Source of the DNA: Acidimicrobiales bacterium
GTDB lineage: Bacteria > Actinomycetota > Acidimicrobiia > Acidimicrobiales > Bog-793
Assembly: GCA_030037405.1 (NCBI GenBank)
Contig: JASHRK010000144.1
Location: forward strand, 1 to 27,163
Length of the DNA: 27,163 bases
Direction of reading: 5' to 3'
The position numbers were made by a program, and so were the translations under genes. Below, piece after piece: positions 13,504-20,139 of this stretch; within the stretch, counting starts at the first letter, position 1, and the number at the start of each line of letters is the position of its first letter. Below the pieces are notes generated by a model, which was not told where the DNA came from, ran no database searches, and worked only from the letters and a program-made list of their open reading frames with translations.

Positions 13504-16008
13504 CTAATCCTGCTGAGCCTCGTCTCCCGCCGCCGTGGGCTCGCCCGAGTTCGTCTCGGCGGGGCGAACGATGTAGACGACAGGGTTGATCATGGTCGTG
13601 CGGTGATTCCGTTCCCCGACTACGCCCTCGGCGGTTATGAGCGCCCCGGGATCTACCCCCGGGTAGCGCCTCCGGCCCTGGAAGACGAGGAGGATCTGGC
13701 CCGTCGGATCCGCAAGCGTGCACTCTACGCTCGGGACTCCCGCCCGCGGCTGCACTCTCACGGCCCTCACCCTGCCCCCGACCTTTGCTCGTTGGCGCCA
13801 GCGGAGCTCTCCGATGGGCGTCGCGCCGTGCGGCATGAACCGCAGGGCGTGGGGGCTCGCGGCCTCTTCCCACTCCGGTTGGCGGTTCCTCGCCCTCTCG
13901 GCGGCGCGATGGCGGGCCTTCGGGGCGGCCGGCGCCTCCGTGAGGTCCTCGGTGGCTTCGAGGCCGCTCCGCCACGGGACGAGCTCCCGGCGACGCTTTC
14001 CGAGCGGGAAGGGGACGATCGTCGCCGTCGCGTTCGGCAGCTGGCTCACGTAGCCGGCGATGCTGTCGGCCGTGCGGTCGTGGAGCACCCGACGCCAGAC
14101 GCCCTCGAAGACGCGGCGGGGAAGGAGCACCGTCACCTCCGTCCGGCCGTCCGCCGCTGCGTCTGCGACGAGCTCCATCGAGGCCCGCGTGAGGCGACGG
14201 TCGGGGCACTCGACGAGATCGAGAGGGAACTGGGCGAGACCGAGGCGGCTCCACTGGTGCTCCAGCTCTTGGGCGACGGCGGTGTCGAGCACGAAGTGGA
14301 CGGCCCGGAGCTCGTCGGGTTGGAAGGTGCGGGCGTACTGGAGGGCGCGGGCCGTGGCGAGGTCGAGTCGCTCCACGAAGACGAGCACGACGTGGCGGCG
14401 AAGCACCGGCGCCTCGGCGGCCCTTGGGGCGTTCTCCTCGAGCTCGGTCTTCTCGGCGGCGTACTGCTTGTGCAACCTGAGAAGGGCGATGAGCAGGAGG
14501 GGGAACATGACGACGACCAGCCAGGCGCCCTGGGAGAACTTGACGACGGCGAGGATGCCGACGATGAGCCCCGAGAGGACGGCGGCCGAGCCGTTGATGA
14601 CGATCTTGTAGTTCCACCCGCGTTCCCTGTGGGTCAGATGGTGCTTCACCATGCCCGCCCCCGCCATGGTGAAGCCCACGAACACCCCGATGGCGTAGAG
14701 AGCCACGAGGGCGTTCACGCTCGCCCGCGTGGCGACGAGGAGCGCTGTCGAGACGCAGGCGAGGATGATGATGCCGTTCGAGAAGACGAGCCGGTGACCA
14801 CGCCTCGTGAGCTGGCGGGGAAGGTAGGCGTCCTCGGCGACGAAGCTCGCGAGGTTTGGAAAGCCGTTGAAGCTCGTGTTCGCCCCCGTCCAGAGGATCA
14901 GCATCGTGACGAACTGGATGTAGTAGAAGCCGACCCTCCCGAACGTCGAGGAGCCGAAGACGTACTCCGCCTCTTGGGAGAGAACGGTCGGGTTCCCGCT
15001 CGTGAAGGGCACGGCGTGCGTGACGCGGGCAAGGATCGAGACGCCGAGCACGAGCGACCCGAGCGTCACCGACATGATGACGAGCACCCTCCGGGCGTTG
15101 CGTCCCGCGGGTTGGCGGAAGTTGGCCACGCCGTTCGAGATCGCCTCCAGGCCGGTGAGCGACGACCCTCCGTTGGCGAAAGCCCGGAGCACGATCAGGA
15201 CGCCGGCCCCGTAGAAGAGCCCGCTGACCGAGTGGCCGACAGCGACGCCGGGAATGTCGATCGAGTGCTGGTGGAGCTGCCCGAGCCCGGCGCGGATCAG
15301 GCCCAGGACGACGAGAGCGCCGATTCCCGTGATGAAGAGATAGGTCGGGAGAGCAAAGGTCTTCCCCGCCTCTCGGATCCCCCGCAGGTTCCCGTAGGTG
15401 ATCAGGAGCACGACGGCGACCGTGACCGAGACGACGATCGGAGTGTGGTTCAAGACGAGGTCGCCGTTGATCTTGACAGCCGAGACGAGGGCGTCGGTTC
15501 CCGCCGCCGTCTGCACGCAGACCGTGAGGACGTAGTCGATGATGAGGGCGACGGCGGCTATCTGCGCCACCTTCGGCCCGAAGTTGTCCCGGCCCACCAC
15601 GTAGGACCCCCCCGCCTTCGTGTAGACCATCACGACCTCGCGGTAGGACAGGGTCACGAAGAAGAGGACGAGGAGGATGGCAAGGGTGATCGGGAGCAGG
15701 AGGGCGAAGGCGGCGACGCCGATGACGGGCACGAGCTGGTTGAGCATCTCCTCGGTGCCGTAAGCCGTGGAGGAGATGCAGTCGGGCGAGAGCACGCCGA
15801 GGGCGAGGAACTTCGAGAGCTTCTCCTCCGAGAGCCGCTCGGTCGTGAGAGGCGGCCCGAGCAACCTCCTTTTCAAGCGGTAGGAGAAGGGCTCGGGGAG
15901 GACGTAGGTGCCGGGCGAGGAGGCCGGCAGGGGCCCTTCGTCGCGGGCCGGCACCTCAGGACCGAGCTCGGACGTCCTTGCCACCCGGTTATCTTGGCCC
16001 GCCTCCAC
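13504..16008 (-). CDS. KimA-like APC-superfamily K+ permease with C-terminal OB-fold domain
   Basis: An 834-residue protein in three parts. Residues 50-515 are an APC-type transporter of about 12 membrane helices. It opens with the KimA-like stretch SKFLALGVLSPDCISSTAYGTEE and contains TKAGGSYVVGRDNFGP and FANGGSSLTGLEAI. Residues 535-668 form a cytosolic alpha/beta regulatory domain (VVLVFVERLDLATARALQYA). After a charged linker (669-725), residues 726-815 form an OB-fold (GRVRAVRVQPRAGVPSVECTL ... VFQGRRRYPGVDPG ... INPVVYIV). KimA proteins import K+ with protons, and adjacent divergent TrkA-type genes support that job here. From memory, mycobacterial homologues are about 660 residues and lack the OB-fold, which occurs as its own gene nearby. 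The GTG start is uncertain because no good ribosome site is visible. Transport of amino acids remains possible. Confidence 0.87.
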   Translation of the reverse strand: MEAGQDNRVARTSELGPEVPARDEGPLPASSPGTYVLPEPFSYRLKRRLLGPPLTTERLSEEKLSKFLALGVLSPDCISSTAYGTEEMLNQLVPVIGVAAFALLLPITLAILLVLFFVTLSYREVVMVYTKAGGSYVVGRDNFGPKVAQIAAVALIIDYVLTVCVQTAAGTDALVSAVKINGDLVLNHTPIVVSVTVAVVLLITYGNLRGIREAGKTFALPTYLFITGIGALVVLGLIRAGLGQLHQHSIDIPGVAVGHSVSGLFYGAGVLIVLRAFANGGSSLTGLEAISNGVANFRQPAGRNARRVLVIMSVTLGSLVLGVSILARVTHAVPFTSGNPTVLSQEAEYVFGSSTFGRVGFYYIQFVTMLILWTGANTSFNGFPNLASFVAEDAYLPRQLTRRGHRLVFSNGIIILACVSTALLVATRASVNALVALYAIGVFVGFTMAGAGMVKHHLTHRERGWNYKIVINGSAAVLSGLIVGILAVVKFSQGAWLVVVMFPLLLIALLRLHKQYAAEKTELEENAPRAAEAPVLRRHVVLVFVERLDLATARALQYARTFQPDELRAVHFVLDTAVAQELEHQWSRLGLAQFPLDLVECPDRRLTRASMELVADAAADGRTEVTVLLPRRVFEGVWRRVLHDRTADSIAGYVSQLPNATATIVPFPLGKRRRELVPWRSGLEATEDLTEAPAAPKARHRAAERARNRQPEWEEAASPHALRFMPHGATPIGELRWRQRAKVGGRVRAVRVQPRAGVPSVECTLADPTGQILLVFQGRRRYPGVDPGALITAEGVVGERNHRTTMINPVVYIVRPAETNSGEPTAAGDEAQQD

Positions 16009-16073
16009 CGCCCGGTCGAACCACGGGCGAGCGGAGTGGCGGCTCGTGAGCGCGCGGGGAAGGATGGAGGACG

Positions 16074-16772
16074 GTGCACGTCATCATCGTCGGCTGCGGC
16101 CGCGTCGGATCGGGCCTCGCCGTGGGCCTCGAGAGAGCTGGCCACAGCATCGCCATCATCGACAAGCAGGAGCGGGCGTTCCGCCGCCTCCCGCCTGACT
16201 GGAGCGGGCAGCGGGTCTGCGGCTTCGGTTTCGACCGCGACCACCTCGACGTCGCCGGTGCCGGCCGGGCCTCCGCCCTGGCCGCCGTCACGAGCGGCGA
16301 CAACTCGAACATCCTCACGGCGCGCATCGCCCGGGAGACCTACGAGATACCGAACGTCGTCGCCCGCATCTACGACCCGCGCCGGGCCGAGATCTTCGAG
16401 CGGCTCGGCATCCCGACCGTGCCGAGCGTCTCCTGGACGACCGACCAGGTCTTGCGCAGGATCCTTCCCGACCAGGGCTCGTGGGAGTGGACGGACTCGA
16501 CGGGCGAGCTTCACCTCGTCGAGCGAGTCCTCCCGCTCGAGTGGGCCGGCAAGCGTCTCGCCAGCGTCATCCCTCCAGGGATACGGATCGCCGCCGTCAT
16601 GCGCACCGGGGCTCCGATCCTCGCCGTGCGAGAGCTCGTGGCGCAGGAAGGAGACATCCTCCAGCTGCTCGTCACGCGGGACACCGAGCCGGCGTTCCAC
16701 ACGCTCTTCGGCGGAGGGCCGGGGAGCGAGTCGCTGGCGACCGGCTCGCCGAGGAGGGCAGGAGACGCATGA
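16074..16772 (+). CDS. trkA: TrkA-family RCK K+ channel/transporter subunit (first copy)
   Basis: A 232-residue cytosolic regulator. The RCK_N Rossmann domain starts at the N-terminus with GCGRVG (7-12) and IIDKQ after the second strand. A TrkA_C (RCK_C) domain covers about 140-220 (VERVLPLEWAGKRL ... GAPILAVRELVAQEGDILQLLV). Such proteins bind NAD(H), ATP or cyclic dinucleotides and gate K+ transporters. GTG 16074 follows GGAGG. The stop overlaps the second trkA by 4 nt (ATGA). The divergent permease starts 65 nt away. In M. tuberculosis the same arrangement is, from memory, Rv2690c next to ceoB and ceoC. Confidence 0.92.
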   Translation: MHVIIVGCGRVGSGLAVGLERAGHSIAIIDKQERAFRRLPPDWSGQRVCGFGFDRDHLDVAGAGRASALAAVTSGDNSNILTARIARETYEIPNVVARIYDPRRAEIFERLGIPTVPSVSWTTDQVLRRILPDQGSWEWTDSTGELHLVERVLPLEWAGKRLASVIPPGIRIAAVMRTGAPILAVRELVAQEGDILQLLVTRDTEPAFHTLFGGGPGSESLATGSPRRAGDA

Positions 16773-17437
16773 GGGTGGCAGTGGCCGGAGCGGGAAAGGT
16801 GGGGCGTTTCTTGGCCGAGGACCTCGCCTCGAGCGGGCACGAGGTGACGCTCATCGACAAGGACCCCGACCTCGTGGCCGGGCTGGAGATGCCCGCACGG
16901 GTGACGTGCGCCCCGGCCGACGCCTGCGAGGTCTCCTCGCTCCAGTCTCTCGACATCGACACGGTGGACGTCATGGTCGCTGTGACCGGGGACGACGAGG
17001 ACAACCTCGTCATCTCGCTCCTCGCCAAGCAGGAGTTCGCCGTCCCGAGGGTGATCGCCCGCGTGAACCACCCGAAGAACCACTGGCTCTTCAACGAGTC
17101 GTGGGGCGTCGACGTGGCGGTGTCCACCCCCCAGATCCTCGCCGGCCTCGTCGAGGAGGCCGTCTCGGTCGGCGTGCTCGTGCGTCTCTTGCAGTTCGAA
17201 GGCGGCAACACTCGCCTCGTCGAGGTCACGCTCGCCACGGGGTCGCCCGCTGAGAACCGCGCTGTCGGCGACATCGGCCTGCCGAGAGGCGCCACCGTCG
17301 TCGCCATCGTGCGCGAGGGCCATGTGGTGGTGCCGAGGGCGGACACGATGCTCGACCGGGGCGACGAGGTCCTTATCCTCGCGAGCTCGAGCATCGAGGA
17401 CGACGAGATTCGAGAGCTTCTCGCCGCGAGGGCCTGA
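16769..17437 (+). CDS. trkA: TrkA-family RCK K+ channel/transporter subunit (second copy)
   Basis: A 222-residue RCK protein, paralogous to the gene it overlaps. GAGKVG (7-12) and the acidic strand end TLIDKD indicate NAD(H) or nucleotide binding. Residues of the VAVTGDDEDNLVISLLAKQ stretch are typical RCK_N. A TrkA_C domain covers about 145-220 (RGATVVAIVREGHVVVPRADTMLDRGDEVLIL). ATG 16769 shares 4 nt with the stop of the first copy and has AGGAG upstream, so the two should be made in equal amounts, possibly as a hetero-oligomer. The HAD gene begins 2 nt after its stop. Confidence 0.92.
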   Translation: MRVAVAGAGKVGRFLAEDLASSGHEVTLIDKDPDLVAGLEMPARVTCAPADACEVSSLQSLDIDTVDVMVAVTGDDEDNLVISLLAKQEFAVPRVIARVNHPKNHWLFNESWGVDVAVSTPQILAGLVEEAVSVGVLVRLLQFEGGNTRLVEVTLATGSPAENRAVGDIGLPRGATVVAIVREGHVVVPRADTMLDRGDEVLILASSSIEDDEIRELLAARA

Positions 17438-17439
17438 CC

Positions 17440-18297
17440 ATGCCAGAGGGTCCCGCTCCGCGCCGCGCGGCCGCCTTCTTCGACCTCGACAAGACGGTGA
17501 TAGCACGAGCCTCGATGCTGGCTTTCGGCCGCCCCCTCTACCGCGGTGGCCTCATCAACCGGCGGACGGTCCTCCGAGCGCTCTACGGCCAGCTCGTGTA
17601 CCTATACCTTGGCGCGAGCGACGCCCGCCTGGAGCGGATCCGAGAGTCGGCTCTGAAGCTGACGAAGGGGTGGTCGCAGGCACGAGTCCGGGAGATCGTT
17701 GCCGAGGCGCTCGAGCAGATCGTCGAGCCGATCATCTACGCAGAGGCTGCCGACCTGATCGAGGAGCACCGGGAAGCGGGCCGGATGATCGTCATCGTCT
17801 CCGCCTCACCCGAGGAGATCGTCGCCCCGCTCGGCCGCTACCTCGGCGCCCAGCGCGTGATCGCCAGCAGGGCGCGCCTCGACTCAGAGGGCCGCTACAC
17901 GGGCTCGATGGAGTTCTACGCCTACGGCGAGTTCAAGGCGGAGGCGATCCGCGCCCTGGCGGATCACGAGAGCCTCGATCTCTCGCAGTCCTTCGCCTAC
18001 ACCGATTCCTACACCGACGTCGCCATGCTGGAGGAGGTCGGCCATCCGGTCGCCGTCAACCCGGACCGCGTCCTTGCCCGTTACGCCCGGGAGCACGACT
18101 TCGAGATAGCCCGTTTCAACCAGCCGATCCGGCTACGCGACCGGGTGCGCGGAACGATCTCGGCGGTACCGCAGAGACCGGCGGTGGCGGTCTCCATCGG
18201 CGCCATCGCGCTCGGCGCCGGCGCCGCCGCCTTCGGCTGGTGGCTCGGGTCGCGCAGAAGACCCGATCTGCAGGAGAGCTACTGGCTGCGCAGCTGA
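17440..18297 (+). CDS. HAD-superfamily subfamily IB hydrolase with C-terminal membrane anchor
   Basis: A 285-residue phosphatase of the SerB/HAD-IB type. Motif I is FFDLDKT with nucleophile D15 and acid/base D17, motif II is the SAS at 121-123, a lysine follows in GEFKAEAIR, and motif III/IV is YTDSYTDVAMLEEVG with D189 and D193. The product segment GHPVAVNPD is also typical. A hydrophobic stretch near residues 248-270 (AVSIGAIALGAGAAAFGWWLG) followed by RRR predicts a single membrane anchor at the C-terminus. The substrate is unknown: phosphoserine, lysophosphatidic acid and other phosphomonoesters are all used by relatives. The gene starts 2 nt after trkA and is probably in the same transcript. 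Confidence 0.85.
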   Translation: MPEGPAPRRAAAFFDLDKTVIARASMLAFGRPLYRGGLINRRTVLRALYGQLVYLYLGASDARLERIRESALKLTKGWSQARVREIVAEALEQIVEPIIYAEAADLIEEHREAGRMIVIVSASPEEIVAPLGRYLGAQRVIASRARLDSEGRYTGSMEFYAYGEFKAEAIRALADHESLDLSQSFAYTDSYTDVAMLEEVGHPVAVNPDRVLARYAREHDFEIARFNQPIRLRDRVRGTISAVPQRPAVAVSIGAIALGAGAAAFGWWLGSRRRPDLQESYWLRS

Positions 18298-18324
18298 GGA
18301 GAGCTGAGGAGGGAGCTCTCAGCT
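18292..18324. repeat. Tandem 10-bp repeat and short hairpin between convergent genes
   Basis: AGCTGAGGAG occurs twice in tandem (18292-18301 and 18302-18311); the first copy contains the HAD stop codon. The second copy's AGCTGAG (18302-18308) can pair with CTCAGCT (18318-18324) across a 9-nt loop. It could serve as a weak bidirectional terminator for the HAD gene and the microprotein gene, but there is no T-run. Confidence 0.35.
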
Positions 18325-18396
18325 GCCTCTGAGACGCTTCGCAGCGACGGCGCCGAGCGCGACGAGGACGGCGAGGATGATGATCTTCTTCAGCAT
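18319..18396 (-). CDS. 25-residue single-pass membrane microprotein
   Basis: A 25-codon frame encoding MLKK, then a hydrophobic run IIILAVLVALGAVAA, then KRLRGS. The basic-hydrophobic-basic plan fits a one-helix membrane peptide, and I recall similar short MLKK-type sequences in other actinobacteria. It has no Shine-Dalgarno sequence, but TACTGT (a TAnnnT box) ends exactly 6 nt before its ATG, which suits a leaderless mRNA. It is convergent with the HAD gene and follows the sigma-factor gene on the same strand. Its function is unknown. It could be a chance frame, but the peptide plan and the placed -10 box together make a gene more likely than not. Confidence 0.55.
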   Translation of the reverse strand: MLKKIIILAVLVALGAVAAKRLRGS

Positions 18397-18402
18397 GTCG
18401 CC

Positions 18403-18408
18403 ACAGTA
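18403..18408 (-). promoter_or_regulatory. Candidate -10 box (TACTGT) for the microprotein gene
   Basis: TACTGT on the minus strand ends 6 nt before the microprotein ATG. This would give a transcript starting at or beside the start codon. No distinct -35 is visible. Confidence 0.4.
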
Positions 18409-18464
18409 GCGGGCACGCCTGCGAGCTGCTGGCGGTGCGCTTGAGAGCGGGGGGCGGGCGACCC

Positions 18465-18496
18465 GGGCGTCGGACGGGCCGGGCGTCGGACGGGCC
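18465..18496. repeat. Perfect 16-bp tandem duplication
   Basis: GGGCGTCGGACGGGCC is repeated back to back at 18465-18480 and 18481-18496, in the gap beyond the sigma-factor stop. Two identical units suggest a recent slippage duplication. Confidence 0.8.
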
Positions 18497-18515
18497 GGAG
18501 CGGGCGCTCCGCCCG
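18497..18515 (-). terminator. GC-rich hairpin after the sigma-factor gene
   Basis: Two mutually exclusive perfect stems lie just downstream of the sigma-factor stop: GGAGCG-GG-CGCTCC (18497-18510) and CGGGCG-CTC-CGCCCG (18501-18515). No T-run follows, so this would be an atypical terminator or mRNA 3'-end stabiliser. Confidence 0.4.
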
Positions 18516-18519
18516 AGCC

Positions 18520-19455
18520 TTAGACGGTCAGGAGGTCGCGGGCGCCGGTGTCGCTCGAGGGGTGGCGGAGCTTCGACATCGCCCGGGCCTCGATCTGACG
18601 GATACGCTCACGAGTCAAGTTGAAGTGCTCCCCGACCTCTTCGAGGGTGCGGGGCTCCCCGCGGTCGAGACCGAAACGCAGCCGGAGGATCTCCCGCTCA
18701 CGCTCGTCGAGGGGAGCGAGCAGGCGATTGATCTCGACCGGAAGAAGCGCCGTGGCGGCCACCTCGAAGGGGGACTCTGCCGAACGGTCCTCGACGACGT
18801 CACCGAGCTCGGCGTCTCCGTCCTCCCGCAGCGGCTCGGAGAGGGAGAGCGGCTCGTTACGGAAGCGGAGAGCTTCGATCAGCTTGTCCTCGGGCAGCTC
18901 GACCTCGACTCCGAGCTCGGAGAGGGTCGGCGGCCTGCCGAGCTTGAGCTCCAGGCGAGCCTGTGCCTTCTGCACGCGGGCAAGGGTGTCGCCGGCGTGC
19001 ACGGGGAGCCGGATGGTCCTGCCGGTGTTGGCGATCCCCCGCGTGATCGCCTGGCGGATCCACCACGTCGCGTACGTGGAGAACTTGAAGCCCTTGCGCC
19101 AGTCGAACTTCTCGACGGCATGCATGAGCCCCAGGTTCCCCTCCTGGATGAGGTCGAGGAGGGGGAGGCCCGAAGCCTGGTACTTCTTGGCGATCGAGAC
19201 GACGAGCCGGAGGTTCGACTGCACGAAGGTCCGCTGAGTAGCATCGCCCTCGCGCACCGTACGGTTGAGCTCGCGCCGCCGCGTCGGCGTCAGCCCCTTC
19301 TTCGACGCCAGCTCCTCTTCCGCCTCGAGACGAGCCTCGATCGCCTGTGCGAGCCGGACCTCGTCGTCCTTGGTGAGCAGCGGATACTGGCCTATATCGG
19401 TGAGATAGAGCCTTACGAGGTCTTCCTCGTCCCGCTCGACTCGCTCCTTCGCCAA
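18520..19455 (-). CDS. RNA polymerase sigma-70 factor, group 1/2 (SigA/SigB type)
   Basis: A 311-residue sigma factor with regions 1.2 (DLVRLYLTDIGQYPLL), 2 (about 75-150, including DLIQEGNLGLMHAVEKFD and the YATWWIRQAITRGI stretch with promoter-recognition residues), 3 (about 155-235) and 4 (about 240-305, LDEREREILRLRFGL and the helix-turn-helix LEEVGEHFNLTRERIRQIEA). It has no region 1.1, which fits a group 2 (SigB-like) or N-terminally short primary factor. It should recognise TTGACA/TAnnnT promoters. I chose TTG 19455 because GGAGGAAG lies 8 nt upstream. A longer frame from a TTG at 19539 has no ribosome site and adds an unconserved segment. Whether it is the housekeeping factor cannot be decided from this window. 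Confidence 0.93.
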   Translation of the reverse strand: MAKERVERDEEDLVRLYLTDIGQYPLLTKDDEVRLAQAIEARLEAEEELASKKGLTPTRRRELNRTVREGDATQRTFVQSNLRLVVSIAKKYQASGLPLLDLIQEGNLGLMHAVEKFDWRKGFKFSTYATWWIRQAITRGIANTGRTIRLPVHAGDTLARVQKAQARLELKLGRPPTLSELGVEVELPEDKLIEALRFRNEPLSLSEPLREDGDAELGDVVEDRSAESPFEVAATALLPVEINRLLAPLDEREREILRLRFGLDRGEPRTLEEVGEHFNLTRERIRQIEARAMSKLRHPSSDTGARDLLTV

Positions 19456-19625
19456 GTTTCGACTTCCTCCGTCAATCCCGATGTGGGTTCGATGCGTCAG
19501 GGGGCGCGGTCGAGAACGACAGGTGCCGCTCAAGGACAATGGGCCGACGACGGAACGGAGATTCGTCCGGAACCAGCCTCTCGCTGCCCTGCCGCTTCAG
19601 TTCGACGTTCAGTGTAACGGTCGCG
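19456..19625 (-). promoter_or_regulatory. Leader and candidate promoter of the sigma-factor gene
   Basis: This 170-bp gap lies between the ferritin-like gene and the sigma-factor start. On the minus strand TACACT (19616-19611) is a good -10 match, predicting a leader of roughly 150 nt ending in GGAGGAAG. No -35 is visible at the proper spacing. The leader could hold regulation, but I recognise no riboswitch or operator in it. Confidence 0.3.
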
Positions 19626-20006
19626 TCAAGTGTGCCCGGTCCCACCCCCTCCAGGGAAAGTCGAGATGGCGAGATCGGCGAGGACGCGGGCGAGGACGCG
19701 GGCCGTGGCCGGCTCCGCCGCCAGGTCTGCGTGAAGCAGGCGACGTCGGTAGGCAGCCTCGAGAGTCCGGTACCAGTCGGGCGCCGTAGCGCCGCTCAAG
19801 GTGGCGAGCCACTCCTCCACAAGTGGTCCTGGCGAGCTGGTGCACTCCTCGGCCGTGGGAAGGCCGGCGGAGACGGGGAGAAGAGCTTCGAGCTGCTGAG
19901 CCCTCCAGGCGTGCGCCATACTTGCGCCGCTCACCCACACCGTCTCGGCCGGCGACGCCTGCTCGACGGCCTGACGGCCAAGGCGCTCGAAGGCGGCGAG
20001 CTCCAC
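19626..20006 (-). CDS. Possible ferritin-like (MiaE_2-type) protein, start codon unresolved
   Basis: From GTG 20006 this reads 126 residues. The stretch YVELAAFERLGRQA, then MAHAWRAQQLEALLPV, then DWYRTLEAAYRR resembles, from memory, actinobacterial ferritin-like proteins with YGELxAFxRLA, EFGHFERL and DWLxxLVKAY blocks. The iron-ligand glutamate of the E-x-x-H motif is replaced here (SMAH), so metal binding is doubtful. The frame stays open and strongly coding-like upstream through about 20140, reading ...EELAGPESSLDLIALVRVLGGLR, which matches the expected first helix. Yet it holds no ATG, GTG or TTG above 20006. CTG 20072 or CTG 20045, a frameshift, or a sequence error could explain this. 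It lies downstream of nadE on the same strand. Confidence 0.5.
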   Translation of the reverse strand: MELAAFERLGRQAVEQASPAETVWVSGASMAHAWRAQQLEALLPVSAGLPTAEECTSSPGPLVEEWLATLSGATAPDWYRTLEAAYRRRLLHADLAAEPATARVLARVLADLAISTFPGGGGTGHT

Positions 20007-20139
20007 GTAGCGAAGACCGCCGAGGACGCGGACGAGCGCGATCAGGTCGAGGCTCGACTCCGGCCCGGCCAGCTCCTCGAGGAGCGCCTCGCCTCCTAGG
20101 GCGGCGCTCCACCTCGCTGCAGAGCGCTCCGCCTCCCGC

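Noticed and set aside
12379..17253. A very long plus-strand open frame (about 1,600 codons) opposite hppA and the permease
   Set aside because: It lies antisense to two clearly conserved genes and ends across trkA. Its translation is rich in Arg, Asp, Gly and Glu without any domain. Such frames are expected opposite GC-rich genes.
19609..20112. A minus-strand 167-codon frame starting at GTG 20112
   Set aside because: The product is almost entirely Arg, Pro, Gly and Ala and does not resemble a protein. The neighbouring frame carries the coherent ferritin-like sequence.
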